NCBI RefSeq assembly: GCF_025399195.1
Contig: NW_026252087.1
Coordinates: 186,001-250,000 of the forward strand
From: Umbelopsis ramanniana AG
Taxonomy: Eukaryota > Mucoromycota > Umbelopsidomycetes > Umbelopsidales > Umbelopsidaceae
DNA: 64,000 nt
Direction of reading: 5' to 3'
The position numbers and the translations under genes were made by a program. The notes beneath the pieces were generated by a model. That model worked only from the letters and a program-made list of their open reading frames with translations, had not been told where the DNA came from and did not search any database. Below are positions 22,591 to 34,476 of this stretch, one piece after another. Within the stretch, counting starts at the first letter, position 1. Every line of letters starts with the position of its first letter.

Positions 22591-23450
22591 TTTTTCACTC
22601 TTTGCCAATAATATATACAACTCGTAGAAATATTACCTTCCTTCCTTAATATATCTCTTGTATCATTCATCTCTTTTCTATGTAATATAACTTCACCTTA
22701 GCAGTGAGCTCTACCTTCATCCTCGTGTCTCCTTGTCGATGAGTGTGATACAAGTCGTACTGGAATTAGTACAATGTTATCTACAATAGCACTCTTCGAC
22801 CGATCTAGACCCATTCATCAACCTTGAACGTAGGAGATCGAATTTGAACCATAGAATTGATACCCAATCATGACTTTGCAATTCTTTGAGGGTATAGGCA
22901 TGGCTGATAGGTGGTGTCTATCAAGTACTTACTGCCATGTGCGGTGAGAGTGCTTGGAACTTCACGACTACTATTTATTCATTTTTTTATCGTTACAACA
23001 GCAGAGTCTGGCGGTCTGTATGCAACGCAATGAAGTATTAGTATCGGCTGCTACAAGCAAATTGCAAAGAGGACGTGTATGCACTGGTTCCTGTAAGAAG
23101 TCTGCAAGAATGAGTCTGCTAAAAGCTGCAAGGTTGCCACCATATTACCCCAGCCACTCTTATGATAAGCCAAATAAAGCCAACTCCCAACCAAAGACAA
23201 AGTCCTGTTAAATAACGGTACGAACAAAAAAAACCTATGGTCGGGTTTATTCATCGCAGAGCCTGGGTCAACTCAAGGTCTCCCAAATGGCAAGGCGCCG
23301 AGAGAGCATTAAGTAAAATAATGACTAGGTAAAAAGATAAACGAGGGAATCCAAAAAAAAAATAAATGCATTTTTGTTTTGTATATGAAGCCGAAAATTA
23401 CACAGGCAGGATAAGAGGGTCATGGACTACAGACTCTGCGGAAAGGGTGC
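22591..23450. other. Spacer between convergent FAD monooxygenase and HEM1 genes
   Basis: AT-rich 3' flanks with A-tracts near 23226 and 23354. Short open frames here do not look coding. Confidence 0.45.
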
Positions 23451-25307
23451 TTAGACAGAAGCAGCTGCACTAGCCAGAGTCTGAGTGCTAGTCTCAGAGA
23501 CCTTGCCAATACGCAATTGCTTGTCAGTCCAAATGGGTTCGACCTTGCTAGCGTCCTTGATGCCAACACCAGCACGACCCCCTTCAGCTTCCCACTGCTT
23601 GACACGCTTAAAGCTATGACGAGACCAGATCTTCTCCAAGCTTTCAACAAGGTGATCAATCATCTCTTCGTTATGACCAGGAGTAGGAGTGATACGAAGA
23701 CGCTCTTCGCCAACAGCGACCGTAGGGTAGTTGATACTTTGCACGTAAATGCCGAATTCAGACAACAAGGTATCGGAAGCGAGTTTAGCCTGTTCGGCAT
23801 CACCAAGAAGAACGGGAACAATGTGGGAGGGGTTAGGAACAACAGGAATGTCCAATTGGGCCAGGCGATCCTTCACCACACGCGTGTTCAATTGCTGTTT
23901 GGTACGCTCAGCACCAGAGCGCTTCAAGTACTTGACAGACTCCATAGCACCGGAAACCACGGCGGGTGGAAGAGAGGTAGTGAAAATGAAACCAGGAGCA
24001 TACGAACGGACCATGTCAACCAAAGAAGCACTTCCAGCGATGTAACCACCAACAACGCCAAAGGCTTTGCCAAGAGTACCAGTGTAGATATCAACCATGT
24101 CCATGACCGATCCATTACCGCCGTGAGGTTGGGTAGCATTCAATTCGAAATCCAAATGCTCAGCAACACCAGCACCGCGTGGGCCATACATACCGACAGC
24201 GTGCACTTCATCCAGGAAGGTGATGGCGCCGTATTTTTTGGCCAATTCGCAGATTTCCTTAATAGGGCCAATGGAACCACACATGGAGTAAACGGATTCG
24301 AAAGCAATGATTTTGGGAACGGATACATCGACACTTTGCAACAACTCTTCCAAGTGAGCAAGGTCGTTATGACGGAAAATCTTCTTCTGTGCGCCAGAGT
24401 GGCGGATACCTTGAATCATGGATGCGTGATTCTGGTTATCGGAGAAGATGACGCAGCCAGGGAGTTTGCCAGCCAAGGTAGATAAAGTGGCGTCGTTGGC
24501 AACATAGCAGGAAGAGAAAACAAGCGCTCCCTCAGTGTGATGAAGGTCAGCTAGTTCGCTTTCGAGGCGAAGATGAAGATCGGCGTTACCGGCAATATTG
24601 CGAGTTCCACCAGCACCAGCTCCGTAGCGATCCATAGTACGCCTGGGAAAAGAAGGAGAAAAAAATTACAGGTGAGTCACGTGCTTGTGGAAGGGAGATG
24701 GCCGACAAGGAGGTTAGAGAACTTACTTCATGCTTTCAATAAGAACTGGGCTTCTACCCATTCCAAGATAATCATTGGCACACCAAACGGTGACTTCATC
24801 CTCAGGGCGAGCAGTGTGTGCACGAGGGAACTTTTGGGCCAAACGGTTGATGTTGTTGAAGTAGCGATAGCTCTTATCTTTGTGCTTCTTCTCCAACTGA
24901 TGATTGTAAAAAGATTCATAATCAAACTTGTTGCCAGTGGTGTTGTGCGAGACAGGAGTCACAGCTGTTCAATAAAGAGAGAGATAGATGAAATTTTTTG
25001 ACATTAGATATATTTTTTTTTGGGGTGGGGGAAGAGGCGCGGACAATTTACCTGCTTTCTTGGATTCATTAGAGGCGATAGCTCTAGGAACCGTAGGAGT
25101 AGGGGTAGCAACCTTGGTAGTGGTGTGGAAACGGGAGGTCTGAACAGCCATGGCTTTGCCCATGACAGGGCATTGTTGAGCCTTGTTGATGAGTCTGCTG
25201 CTGGAAGTACCAGATGAGGACTTGGTGGACAGATTACGAAGGGTTGCAGCCGAAGCGTTATGCAAAAAAGGGCAAGCTTTTTGAGCTGTATTCAAGACTC
25301 GTTCCAT
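23451..25307 (-). CDS. HEM1: 5-aminolevulinate synthase, mitochondrial
   Basis: Three exons: 25052-25307, 24727-24964 and 23451-24642; 561 aa. PLP-dependent alpha-oxoamine synthase that condenses glycine and succinyl-CoA, the first step of haem synthesis, in the mitochondrial matrix. The catalytic core starts with [20 protein letters not shown]. It shows [52 protein letters not shown] (PLP-binding Asp) and the Schiff-base Lys in [20 protein letters not shown]. The N terminus is a Ser/Thr/Lys-rich presequence with two Cys-Pro haem-regulatory-type motifs (KACPFL and QQCPVM). These are consistent with feedback on import by haem, as established for other ALAS proteins. The codon use at the 3' end of exon 3 is GC-richer than neighbours, as expected of a highly expressed gene. 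Confidence 0.97.
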
Positions 25308-27085
25308 GTTGGACAATTACGCTTTCAAAGTGAGAAGAATGAGTTGAAATGTTCAAGAGGCGAGCCAAGCTATATTTTTTTTCAGTTTGCTTACCAAAAG
25401 AGGCGAGAAAAATCTTCAACAGCCGGGGGGCGGAAAGATTTTAAATGCACATGCTCACAAAATATGATTGGCTGGAGTTATACTTCCGCCTAGAAAGCCG
25501 ATGCAAGCGAAAGAAGGTGAGTCAGATTTTATTTTACTCCCGACTTACCCAATGATTTTAGCGGCTGTATTCCTGGTATAGGAGAATGATTTTGGTGAAT
25601 AAAGTGTAGGGAAGTGAGCTCTTGAGACAACTTGAAGTCTTCAGCCCATGTGGATTTTGTCATACGCTTTCAGTCAGCGTGAGATTCTGTGACAGCCGAA
25701 AAATGTAAGCACTGAAGCGATTGGTCAAGATATTTTTAAGTTCTTAGATGGAGGAAAGCTGTCAGCGCTTGCTCCATCTCGCAAGACCGGATTCTGGGAT
25801 AGTGAGTTGATCTCAGTCCTTTCATAATGTGTGCGTCAGTGCGCTGTAGGCCAGTTCCTCTTCTTCATATTAAGCGGTGATCCGCCAATATTGCAAGATA
25901 GGGACACTGAAGCGAGGCATGGTGGTCTCACATCTTGCCACCGTCCGATACCTTGCTTCTTATTGGCTCCTCCACATTGAACTTGTTTTAACCACAGCAC
26001 AAATGACCCTTAATACATTGCTCGTATACCAAGCTATTGGAAAACCCAATAGTAAAAATGGCTGATAATGCCTTTCGAACAAGGATGGATGCGCGATAGC
26101 CATTTTTACAATTTGGCAGTTTGCTCATGTTATCGAGCTACAAAGTTTTGTGTGTACTTTACAAGTCAGTCCAATGAGCTAAGCCTTGAGCTAGGGAATA
26201 TTATTTATCCAATCAACCTAATTCATTTTGTTCGCGCACGCACTTCCAAGCAAGCATTCAGTCATTTGCAAGAAGGAATGGAACGTCGTTTCACAAGCCA
26301 GGTTCAGCCTCGGTGGTGCAGTCAATGGCTGATATCTGTATTGGTAATCCTGACGAGGATACGCGAAAGCCGTTACACCAGATAACGACGATAAAGGCAG
26401 CGAGCGAACGTTGAGTCAAACAAGTCCGGACTCAGTTTTGTTTTCATTATTAAGCGTTTCAGGAGGCCAAAGTCAAACCCATTCGACCTGTTTGAGCCAT
26501 AATGATTACTGGTGGCCGTAAGGGGAAATGTTCTAAACCGCGCATTATGTGCCTAAGGCTCGTTATAGATTCGTGCCTATCAATAGTCATGGTTACGTAT
26601 CCATGGAATCGATAGCAAGTGGGTCATCACCAGGCATCATAAGGAAAGTGCACAAAAATGATGCCATAGCACTGGAATGGAAGGTACGTGTAGGAAGGGC
26701 CAGGCCAAAAAAAAAAACAGATTCGGAACATCGGCTACAAACAAACCGCTTCTGACTCAACCACGTAATTCCGCATCCGCCCAAAAATCGCAGTTTTCAA
26801 ATATCATCAAAAAGTATCATATTTATTGTTTATACATAAGGATTCCAGATCAATGGAATTGAGAGGTGAGCATATATATATATATAGGAGTAATAAGCAC
26901 TACTGGTAATATGTGTGCACAGGCTTGAATGTATTTACAGAGTAGTCGAGGTGACAGATAATGGAAGTTGAGATGTGATGTAATAGGATGCAATAGACAA
27001 GTGCGAATGACAAGATAGTTGTGTGATGTTGAAGCCAACTTGGTACGAGCGTTGATGGAGCCCAATTGTGTTCCAACACAACCAA
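25308..27085. other. 1.8-kb spacer upstream of HEM1
   Basis: HEM1 promoter side plus the 3' flank of the small Ser-rich gene. Several short open frames (up to about 105 codons near 26.1-26.4 kb) have no recognisable domain or codon regularity. An (AT)n tract lies at 26872-26886. No gene supported. Confidence 0.4.
26872..26886. repeat. (AT)n simple repeat
   Basis: Fifteen alternating A/T bases in the 3' flank of the small Ser-rich gene. Confidence 0.9.
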
Positions 27086-27367
27086 TTAAATGTAGCAACC
27101 AGAGATCTCTTCGGTGCCTAATATCTTTCGGTCACCAGTTCGATAGCGAAGCATCCATGATCCATTAGGAAGTTTCAAGTAGAAATTGGAATAAGCAAAT
27201 GTATCGTATGATTCGTCTTTGAAAGATTGCAGTGAGGAGTCTTCAGAGGAGACATCGCTGGTGGTGGAAGAAGCAGAGCTAATGGATCTGCTAGAAGCGT
27301 TGGGGACATCAATGGTCAACTTTGATTGACGTCTGATGGTCTTGCTGCGGGTGAGTGATCGATTCAT
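27086..27367 (-). CDS. Small Ser-rich protein, 93 aa
   Basis: Single exon with a clean architecture: TATATAAA 55 bp upstream, ATG, stop TAA. The N-terminal ~20 residues are basic (MNRSLTRSKTIRRQSKL). A Ser-rich stretch follows (SSRSISSASSTTSD). The C-terminal ~45 residues read like a folded motif: DTFAYSNFYLKLPNGSWMLR, then YRTGDRKILG. Not recognised. The strong TATA and short size suggest an inducible, abundantly expressed small protein (inference). Confidence 0.65.
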   Translation of the reverse strand: MNRSLTRSKTIRRQSKLTIDVPNASSRSISSASSTTSDVSSEDSSLQSFKDESYDTFAYSNFYLKLPNGSWMLRYRTGDRKILGTEEISGCYI

Positions 27368-27421
27368 TGTTGCTTTGGAGAGTAGTGAAGAAACAAAAAA
27401 TCTGACAAGAGGTTGGCAGGA

Positions 27422-27429
27422 TTTATATA
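27422..27429 (-). promoter_or_regulatory. TATA box of the small Ser-rich gene
   Basis: TATATAAA on the minus strand, 55 bp before the ATG at 27367. Confidence 0.65.
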
Positions 27430-27859
27430 CAAGCGAAAAGGTTACGCGTGGCGTTACGCTTCGGTCAGAAAGTGGTCATTTCCAAACGGGGAAACTGGCA
27501 CTGCGGCATCCCCTTATGGACTGCGCGCGCCCAATGAAATTTTTTGGCTGGTTGCTCACAAATCCACCTTTCCATAGCAACCGCAGCGTTTCCATCGTTT
27601 CTTGTAACCATTGCTTTGACTGTGCTCGACAAAAATCCCTCAGCCGTACTACCTCGCGTAGTAGAAACGCTTTGGAACCTTATCATGCGCATGATAGCAA
27701 TTCTGGAAACCCCCCCCCCAACGTAAACACTCCACACCCCCTCGCGGTCTCCGTCCGGAGGCATTTGACTCAACCCTGACGCCACTCCACTCGCTAATGA
27801 TACGGGCAGGCTATGACTCAGCCACCACCTGCAAACTGGTTTATTGGGATTTTGCTTGC

Positions 27860-30800
27860 CTAATTCTGAGGTCTTCGGGATTTCAACCACTCATCCGCTT
27901 CAAGGAACATGTTGCAAGTTGCCTCGAACGATTTTGCCTCTTTTAGTACCTTGATGCCCTTCATGACATTGTCCCAAAATTCGAAGCCTTTTTGGAGATC
28001 CCTTTTCAGGTCGACCGCTGAGGTGAACGTCTTTTCGGTGGCTTCCATCGCTTTCGATCCGTCCGTCACCGTGTGTTCCAAATAATATTTGCTCACCATA
28101 CCAAGTGCTGCATTGATGTCAGCCACATATGGCATTCTAGACAAAAAAACAAACGGGTGAGCCCTTCGCGTGCGCGGAGACGATCGGACCGCGGAGTTAA
28201 ACAAACTTTTTACGTTACCTGATACTCAGCTCGGCATAATCGTGCCTATCCCGTTTCACACAATCATTCAGGAACAGCGACAGTAGGAGCATCTCGCATA
28301 GGTTGCGGTAGCTACGGTTTAAAGCTTTGACGAAGCTGTTGAATACAAGAATATCTCTATTCATTTGGCCGACAAAAGGTCCATCCTATTAGCCGACAAC
28401 ACTCATGAGTTAAGACCCCCTCGAAATGTTGTAATGATTAGACTTGTAGTGACTTACCTTCAACGTCATTGGCAGCAAAGATAGTGCTCTTGATATCAAT
28501 CGAATATGCTTAGTGTGGTCGTCTGCCATAGTGTATTTTCCTGATTAGTAAATAGACAAACCTAGAGCGCCAATTTTTCAAACCAAAAAAAAATGTCGCC
28601 ATGATGAGATCACTCTCCTACCTTTAGGCCCTTTGTCATATGTCTTGCTATATTCGTTGGATGTCAAGATATCAAATCGTATGAGTTCAAATGCGGTAAG
28701 AAGGGCTTCCTGATTATCGTCAGTGGCAGCAGCCGTGAAGGCGGTTCCCCAGTGAGTATGAATATGCTTTGAGGTTAAGAAGCTGATGTAGGGGTTATTT
28801 TAGTATGGAAATTGACATGCACCCAGTAAACGAAACCAAACTCACTCTCGAATTTCCAGCATTTTACAGAAAACCACGCCAACCACTTCATCCGTACTTT
28901 CCAATGCCTAATTGAAACGGTTCAGTGAATAATGCCTGCATGACGACGCGTGAACGCAATTTTGCATGAAATTTTGCCTGACCTTAAGTGGAGTATTTAG
29001 AGTTTTGGCCGCCAGAGCTGAATCCTGTGTTGCCTTCAAACAGAATCGCACATCGACGCGAGAAGTCTGTGAAAAACACCACCCCAATGTTTCAGATTTA
29101 CAAATCCAGGTGTATTCAAAACAATCACCCACATCCTACCTTTTGTCTTGCCTTCTCTTCCTCTATGAACGCCGGAGTTATGCTCCACGTCTTGGTTGTT
29201 TCCCACACCGTATTAAGAGCGCTTGCATTATTGTTTGGCCCGTGTAAGACATTGGCTGCACTATGGCAGTGATCTGGATGGTGATGCATTATATGCTCTT
29301 CGCTTGGATCAAACCAGAATACCGTGATCACTTTACGCGATTCGTAGAATTTGTGCAGGGGGTGAGACAGAAGACTGAGAGTCTGTGTTCTGATGTTTAG
29401 AAGCTGCTGAAGGAAAATGTGGTATTCCTGGGTTTCGCCATTGCAAAGAGGGGCGTTTTCTATCAAAACACCTGATTCTAAGCAATTGATTACCTACAGG
29501 TTTGTTCCGAACGATGACACAAATAACAACTGTTAGTTTATGGCCACAAACCTTGCGCATGTTACTCTCTTGTGCGTGTAGCCCTTACCTGTGGTCCAAT
29601 CATGCCAGTTAATAGGTAAAAGTACACTTCATCAGGCAACCTGTAGCCAATGATCTCATGAAGATCACTTGGTGCACGTTCATGATGCAATGGGCGAACT
29701 TCACCATCATCGGTATAAACCAGATGATATTTGACAGCACAGCGAGTACGGCAGAATGTATCTATGTAGTGTGTTTTGCTGACGCTTGGATCATCTGCAT
29801 ATGCCTGCACAACATTGAATCCAGTCTTGTGTTGTTTAACCAAATCATGTGTTCCTGAATTGTCTGTGTATTAGACCACCGCCATGGCTGCGACAAACAT
29901 ACATTCGTTTTATTCATCCAACACAAACCTTTGAATGTAAACCCAATCATGTTGTTGCTCAATGGCGGGAATGTGGGGCAATAGTCGAATCCGGCAAGAA
30001 TACAAACATCCAAGAACTGATCCTCAGAAAGTCCAAGATCAGATAGGACGGTTTTCTTGCTCAACCAAGAATAGTTTCCTTTCTAAAATGATCTCGCACC
30101 ATTAGATAAACACCTTCTGATGCTGAATGACACGAACCGATGCACATACCTGCAGATCAATCCCAACAATGACATTATCCACATCCCAAATCAGCATTTC
30201 TGATCCTCCAAGTACTCGGTTTACAATATGTCGTGGATGAGAATGCATATACGACAACTAAATGCAAAGAAGCCAAAGTGTATGTCAGTTCACATAAAAA
30301 GAGATGGGTGCCAGAGATGGGGAACATATTTTACCTGAGCCCACTGTGAGTATGGAGCACGAATGAATTCAACCTTGTTTTCGGTGAGGATTTCCATGAC
30401 ATAAGTGATCATGTCGGACTGTTGAACACCTCCACTGCTAGCCCATATCGACAAGGCTGCATCGAGCTTTCCATTATCATATGTTTCCCACCCATTCTCA
30501 CGTCGTCCAGGTCTACTATCTTGATTAGAAAACGGTTTGTCTTTGCGCACCATGTTAAGACCTTGGAACACAAAGACGGGTTGAATGCGGTGTTTCCTGG
30601 GCAAGGAAAGTAAAAAGCGTCAGTAGGGTAACCGCGGAATTCAGGGGGAGGCCCGGCATCTAAACCCCATGTCCACTTACTTGAAATTCTCTAGTTCTTT
30701 CTCGATGGCTGCGCGAATACCGGAGGGAAAACCGCCTATGGCGACGGCAGTGGGCTCCTTGGGTAAAACTTTTCTAAGCCAGTAGTTTGCATCGATGCCG

Positions 30801-30962
30801 ATCTTTTGATCTTTCAGGAGAGTCACAGCCGAGGTCTGTATCAAACGCCTTTCAGCGAGGAAAACTGATTTGAGAGCAAAATTAACAAAATGGCCATAGT
30901 GTTGTTGAAATGCAGAGTTGGCTTGGTGTAGGCTGCTTACTGTCAAAGTGCCTAATAGGCAT
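27860..30962 (-). CDS. MKT1: MKT1 homologue (XPG-like post-transcriptional regulator)
   Basis: Thirteen exons, roughly 30941-30962, 30681-30864, 30335-30596, 30150-30257, 29929-30082, 29589-29854, 29140-29493, 28983-29066, 28846-28907, 28622-28782, 28458-28540, 28219-28385 and 27860-28136; about 727 aa. The first coding exon is 22 nt and gives MPIRHFD, continuing FLAERRL, which aligns with the yeast Mkt1 start MAIKSLESFLFERGL. The XPG-N-like part has KIGIDANYWLRKVL, AIGGFPSG and IQPVFVFQGL. The XPG-I-like part has APYSQWAQLSYMH and MLIWDVDNVIVGID. The MKT1 C domain has HWGTAFTAA and NAALGMVSKYYLEH. In yeast, Mkt1 works with Pbp1 on mRNA 3'-end/P-body regulation; nuclease catalytic acidic residues are largely missing, as in the family. 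It precedes the small Ser-rich gene on the same strand. Confidence 0.9.
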
Positions 30963-31685
30963 GGTTCAAGTTGTAATGTAGTGCGGAACGCGAAGTTTCT
31001 TTATACCACGCGCCACGCCACAGTAGAAAATTGTTAAAGCTCGCTCTATGAAAAATGCGTCATCAATCCCCCATCCCGTTCGGCTCCGAGCCATCATAAC
31101 CGCAATTCGACTGCGGATCCATTCTGCCGATCATCGACAAATAAGATAATCCAAATGAATATTTTGCTCTGTGGGGTTTCTGGGCCTTATGTAGACTAAT
31201 GATGCGCAACGAAGTGTAACCTTTTGAGATCATTCATAACCAGTGGGAAGTAGCTTTTTTTTAAAAGCGACTTTGGCAAAAGGCTATAAACCAGTGAAGC
31301 CCTGTAAAAAGTGGGTATGTAGCATTTTGATCAAGCATCTATGCTTAATCGTGCAATTATAATATCCAGCGCCAACTCGTTTTGGATTGTAACAACACGA
31401 ACGGACTCTAGGCATAAAAAGCAAATTTGAATGACCGGTCGGACCCTTCTCAGTAGCATTGAAGCTATTCTTGGTTTCTTTTAATGTTTACCCCGTATGA
31501 TAAGAAAAGGAATAAAATACATTCATGCGTTTTTACTAGCAATGGTCGATCCTTGCAGGTGAAGTGATAGTCGCTTTTATTATTTATCTTATTATTCAAC
31601 AACATCATTTTCGTGCGAGTTAAGCTATAATCTTTATGATTATGAGAGAATTTGAGTTTTTGAAGACAAAACTCGTCTGAAGACC
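30963..31685. other. Spacer: MKT1 promoter and 3' flank of first GH16 gene
   Basis: AT-rich, with multiple stops in all frames. No coding or RNA element recognised. Confidence 0.45.
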
Positions 31686-33517
31686 TTAATGGTGTTTGGG
31701 TGCACCAGGGGAAGCGTGATGGCCAATAACAATGCCATTGGAGAGCTTGTCACCGACTTGGGACTTATTGTCAGAATCAGCATTTTTGACCGAAGCGAGG
31801 GCATTAGTGGTGGTTCTGGGTCCAATGACATGGTTGTATTCGGGATTGCACTCGACCTGGAGGTAAAGCGCAGTTAGCATAGATGAATTATGCAAGCAAA
31901 ATCCTGCAAGGCGAATTGTTAATAGCAAAAAGTATAAATATTTACCTTGATGTAATCGAATTGAGCATCGAGTTCGGTGTACTGATGCCAGTTGATAGGA
32001 CCACCTCCCCAGCCGCTGTTTTGGTAACCAGCATCCCAAATGCCAATCTCCAAGCGAGATACCTAAAGAATTGGTTGCGATCAGTTATCTAGCATGTTAC
32101 AGAGTAAGACAGCTCTAATGGAAACATCTTATTGAATAGTAAACATACCTCCATGGGATACATGTATTCATTACCGCTGGAAGAGTAAGTGTCGGCCTTG
32201 TTGAGGGTACGAACAGTTTGGCCATCGACAATCCAAGTCATATGATCAGGATACCATTCAACACGGTACACATGGAAATCGGCAGAGGTGTTGAATCCAA
32301 CGTTGGGATAGTATTCATGATCTCCAATTTTTGAAGGTCCATCCATTCTTCCCTTTGAGAAATAGTTGCTCTCAAAGTACGTGGGACCGTGAGAATTGAA
32401 GAATTTAGGAGAACTAACATACAAAGAGAGTTCAGATCAGTTAGGTTAGCCACGTTAGAGTTCGAAGTTTAAATAGATATCTTTTTTTTTTTTTTGCATT
32501 TTCCGTCACGTACATTTCAATATCAATTTCGTCACCAGAGGCACTCATAGTGTTGAAAGTGGATACGGCACCAGCCACAGGGTTGGCTTTGACGCGAATT
32601 TCAATGTTACCGTATTGCATTTCAAAGGCCATATCGATGGTGGCAGCAACACCTTCGCTGTTTTGCTGGCCGCTTTTGTTGAAGGTAGGTGGAAGCATTT
32701 TCAAGGTAAGAATGCCATTTTTGACACTGTAGGCGCTTGGGCTACCTGAAATATTGACCATGTCGACGGAAGTAGACTGTGGGGCCCAGTCATCAGCTTC
32801 GACAATGACGGGGTTGTTGAAGTTCTCAGTGTAAGATCTGCATGTAGGCTTGGGATTCATTGGCGAAGGATGGAGTGGCCCGTATGAAGCAGTGGTAGTG
32901 CTAGATTTTGAATACGTTATTATCGAATGGGACAAAGTATAAAAAGATGTAGTAATGCCGATTTCTTACGCAGTGGTGGTAGTGGTGGTTGGTTTCTTGG
33001 TAGTGGTAGTAGTCTTCTTGGTAGTGGTAGTAGTCTTCTTAGTAGTGGTGGTGGTCTTCTTGGTAGTGGTGGTCTTCTTGGTAGTGGTGGTAGTCTTCTT
33101 GGTAGTGGTGGTAGCCTTCTTGGTAGTGGTGGTCTTCTTTGTGGTTTTGGGAGCAATATCACTGTTGAAAGTCGATAAGTAAAGTATGTGGAATTTTTAA
33201 GTATAAATGTATTTGCCGTACCAAATGGTTCCGTTAGGGTCATTGACACACTGAAGTGTGCTCAAATTACAGCAAGTGACACCTGCAGAAATTATTTAGT
33301 AAATCAGTTCGACTTCATAGATATATCCGATGTAGTTGATTTTACCAGGGCAATCTATAAACAACGACTAGTTAGTGCATGATTTTTTTTTGACATAATC
33401 TTTCGCTATTTCAATACCATTATCTGTTTTGCACGAAGAACGTGCAACCAATGTACCGGCAGAAGATGAAGCTACTAATGCTGCAAGGGTAAAGGTGGCA
33501 ATGGAAGACAAACGCAT
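31686..33517 (-). CDS. Secreted GH16 (Crh-like) cell-wall enzyme, copy A
   Basis: Eight exons: 33418-33517, 33346-33354 (9 nt), 33222-33282, 32970-33161, 32514-32900, 32149-32413, 31946-32062 and 31686-31856; 433 aa. Residues 1-20 are a signal peptide (MRLSSIATFTLAALVASSSA). A small Cys module follows (SCKTDNDCPGVTCCNLSTL to GTIC). A Lys/Thr linker of repeated TTTTKK units comes next, then the GH16 catalytic domain with the nucleophile/acid motif DEIDIE, MQYGNIEIRVK before it and FHVYRVEWYPDHMTWIVDG after it. Crh enzymes transfer chitin onto glucans in the wall; the same role is inferred. No GPI-anchor signal is seen at the C terminus. A near neighbour of copy B on the same strand. Confidence 0.92.
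32970..33161 (-). repeat. Minisatellite-like linker repeats, GH16 copy A
   Basis: Exon 4 is nearly all imperfect repeats of an 18-21-nt unit coding TTTTKK or TTTTTKK, forming a Thr/Lys linker likely to be O-mannosylated. Confidence 0.8.
33346..33354 (-). other. 9-nt exon of GH16 copy A
   Basis: ATTGCCCTG on the minus strand between a TTTATAG acceptor and a GTAAAATC donor. It encodes the join N-D-C-P-G inside the Cys module; skipping it would remove three residues including one Cys, while keeping frame. Confidence 0.8.
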
Positions 33518-34476
33518 TGTTCTTTGAGGGAATGGAAGGGGAGAGGTTTATGTTTGAGGGACAAAACCGAGGGGGTTAAAGAGAATGAAAGCTTGAGCGC
33601 GGTGGGGAAAGGAGGCAAAAAAAAACATGTGGTGGTCTTTTATACCACCACTTCTTTCACTGGTGGAATCGAGTGAAGTGTAGGCCGAAAGCCACAACGA
33701 ACCTGCCGTTTATTTGTACCACGTTGCTATTCAAGAGACATACTCGTGAAGAGCATATGCATGCGACAAACGCCTCCTTCTTTCCCGAGGTGAGTCAAGA
33801 AAAGAGCCTCCCTGCCTAATTGGCAATCATTCACCAGTGCTCAAAAGGTACAGATGCATAACGAAGTGCACACTGGAGAGGAAAATGAAAAAAATTAAAT
33901 CTTCGCATCTTTCTCCGCAACTGCAAACTCCCCCCATGGAACTCTTTGGGGTTTCCTGTACCAGGCGTATGGCGCACAGGTTATTTTTACCTTTATGAGA
34001 TTTTCTTTTGTTGTTACAAATATTATGTTGTGTCTGTAACTTTACTACCAGGTTCCTGACAATCGAGCATGCAAATTGACTGTTTAAAACAGACAATCAT
34101 CGCCAGAAAATTCATTATTCTTGCTGCGACTGATACCACGGATTTTCGTTGTACTACAGTGCTCGCTCGAGCCTGCCGCTAAGCTTTTTACGAAAATAAA
34201 AATAATAAAAAAGAAGCGATAAACCGATCGCCTCTTCAAATCGCCTCCACCAAGCTACCACGTTCCGCTTTATCGGCAGCCAGCCCTGCGTGAGATAAAT
34301 AAAAAGGAGCTGCTGCACTGCACAACGAAATTGCTTTTAATGAAATCGGTTGCCCATGGGAATCCTCTTTTAATGTAATGCTTTGAATGAATGTGGAACA
34401 ATCGATCCAGATCAAATTTGATCGTTGCATACCGTATATTAAAGAATTTAAAAATAGGATGGCAAAAAAAAAATTA
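33518..34476. other. Spacer between the two GH16 genes
   Basis: Promoter of copy A and 3' flank of copy B. Nothing else recognised; frames are short and interrupted. Confidence 0.5.
33637..33644 (-). promoter_or_regulatory. TATA box of GH16 copy A
   Basis: TATAAAAG on the minus strand about 120 bp before the ATG at 33517, implying a leader near 90 nt. Confidence 0.55.

Noticed and set aside
23517-24485. 322-codon plus-strand frame opposite HEM1
   Set aside because: It is antisense to the conserved ALAS core, whose codon bias keeps the opposite frame open.
25877-26385. Two adjacent frames of 62 and 105 codons
   Set aside because: No motif, no splice connection and no promoter features; likely chance in a spacer.
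32927-33182. Plus-strand Gly/Val-rich frames over the GH16 linker
   Set aside because: They are the antisense of Thr/Lys repeat codons in exon 4 of GH16 copy A; the same applies at 35636-35995 for copy B.
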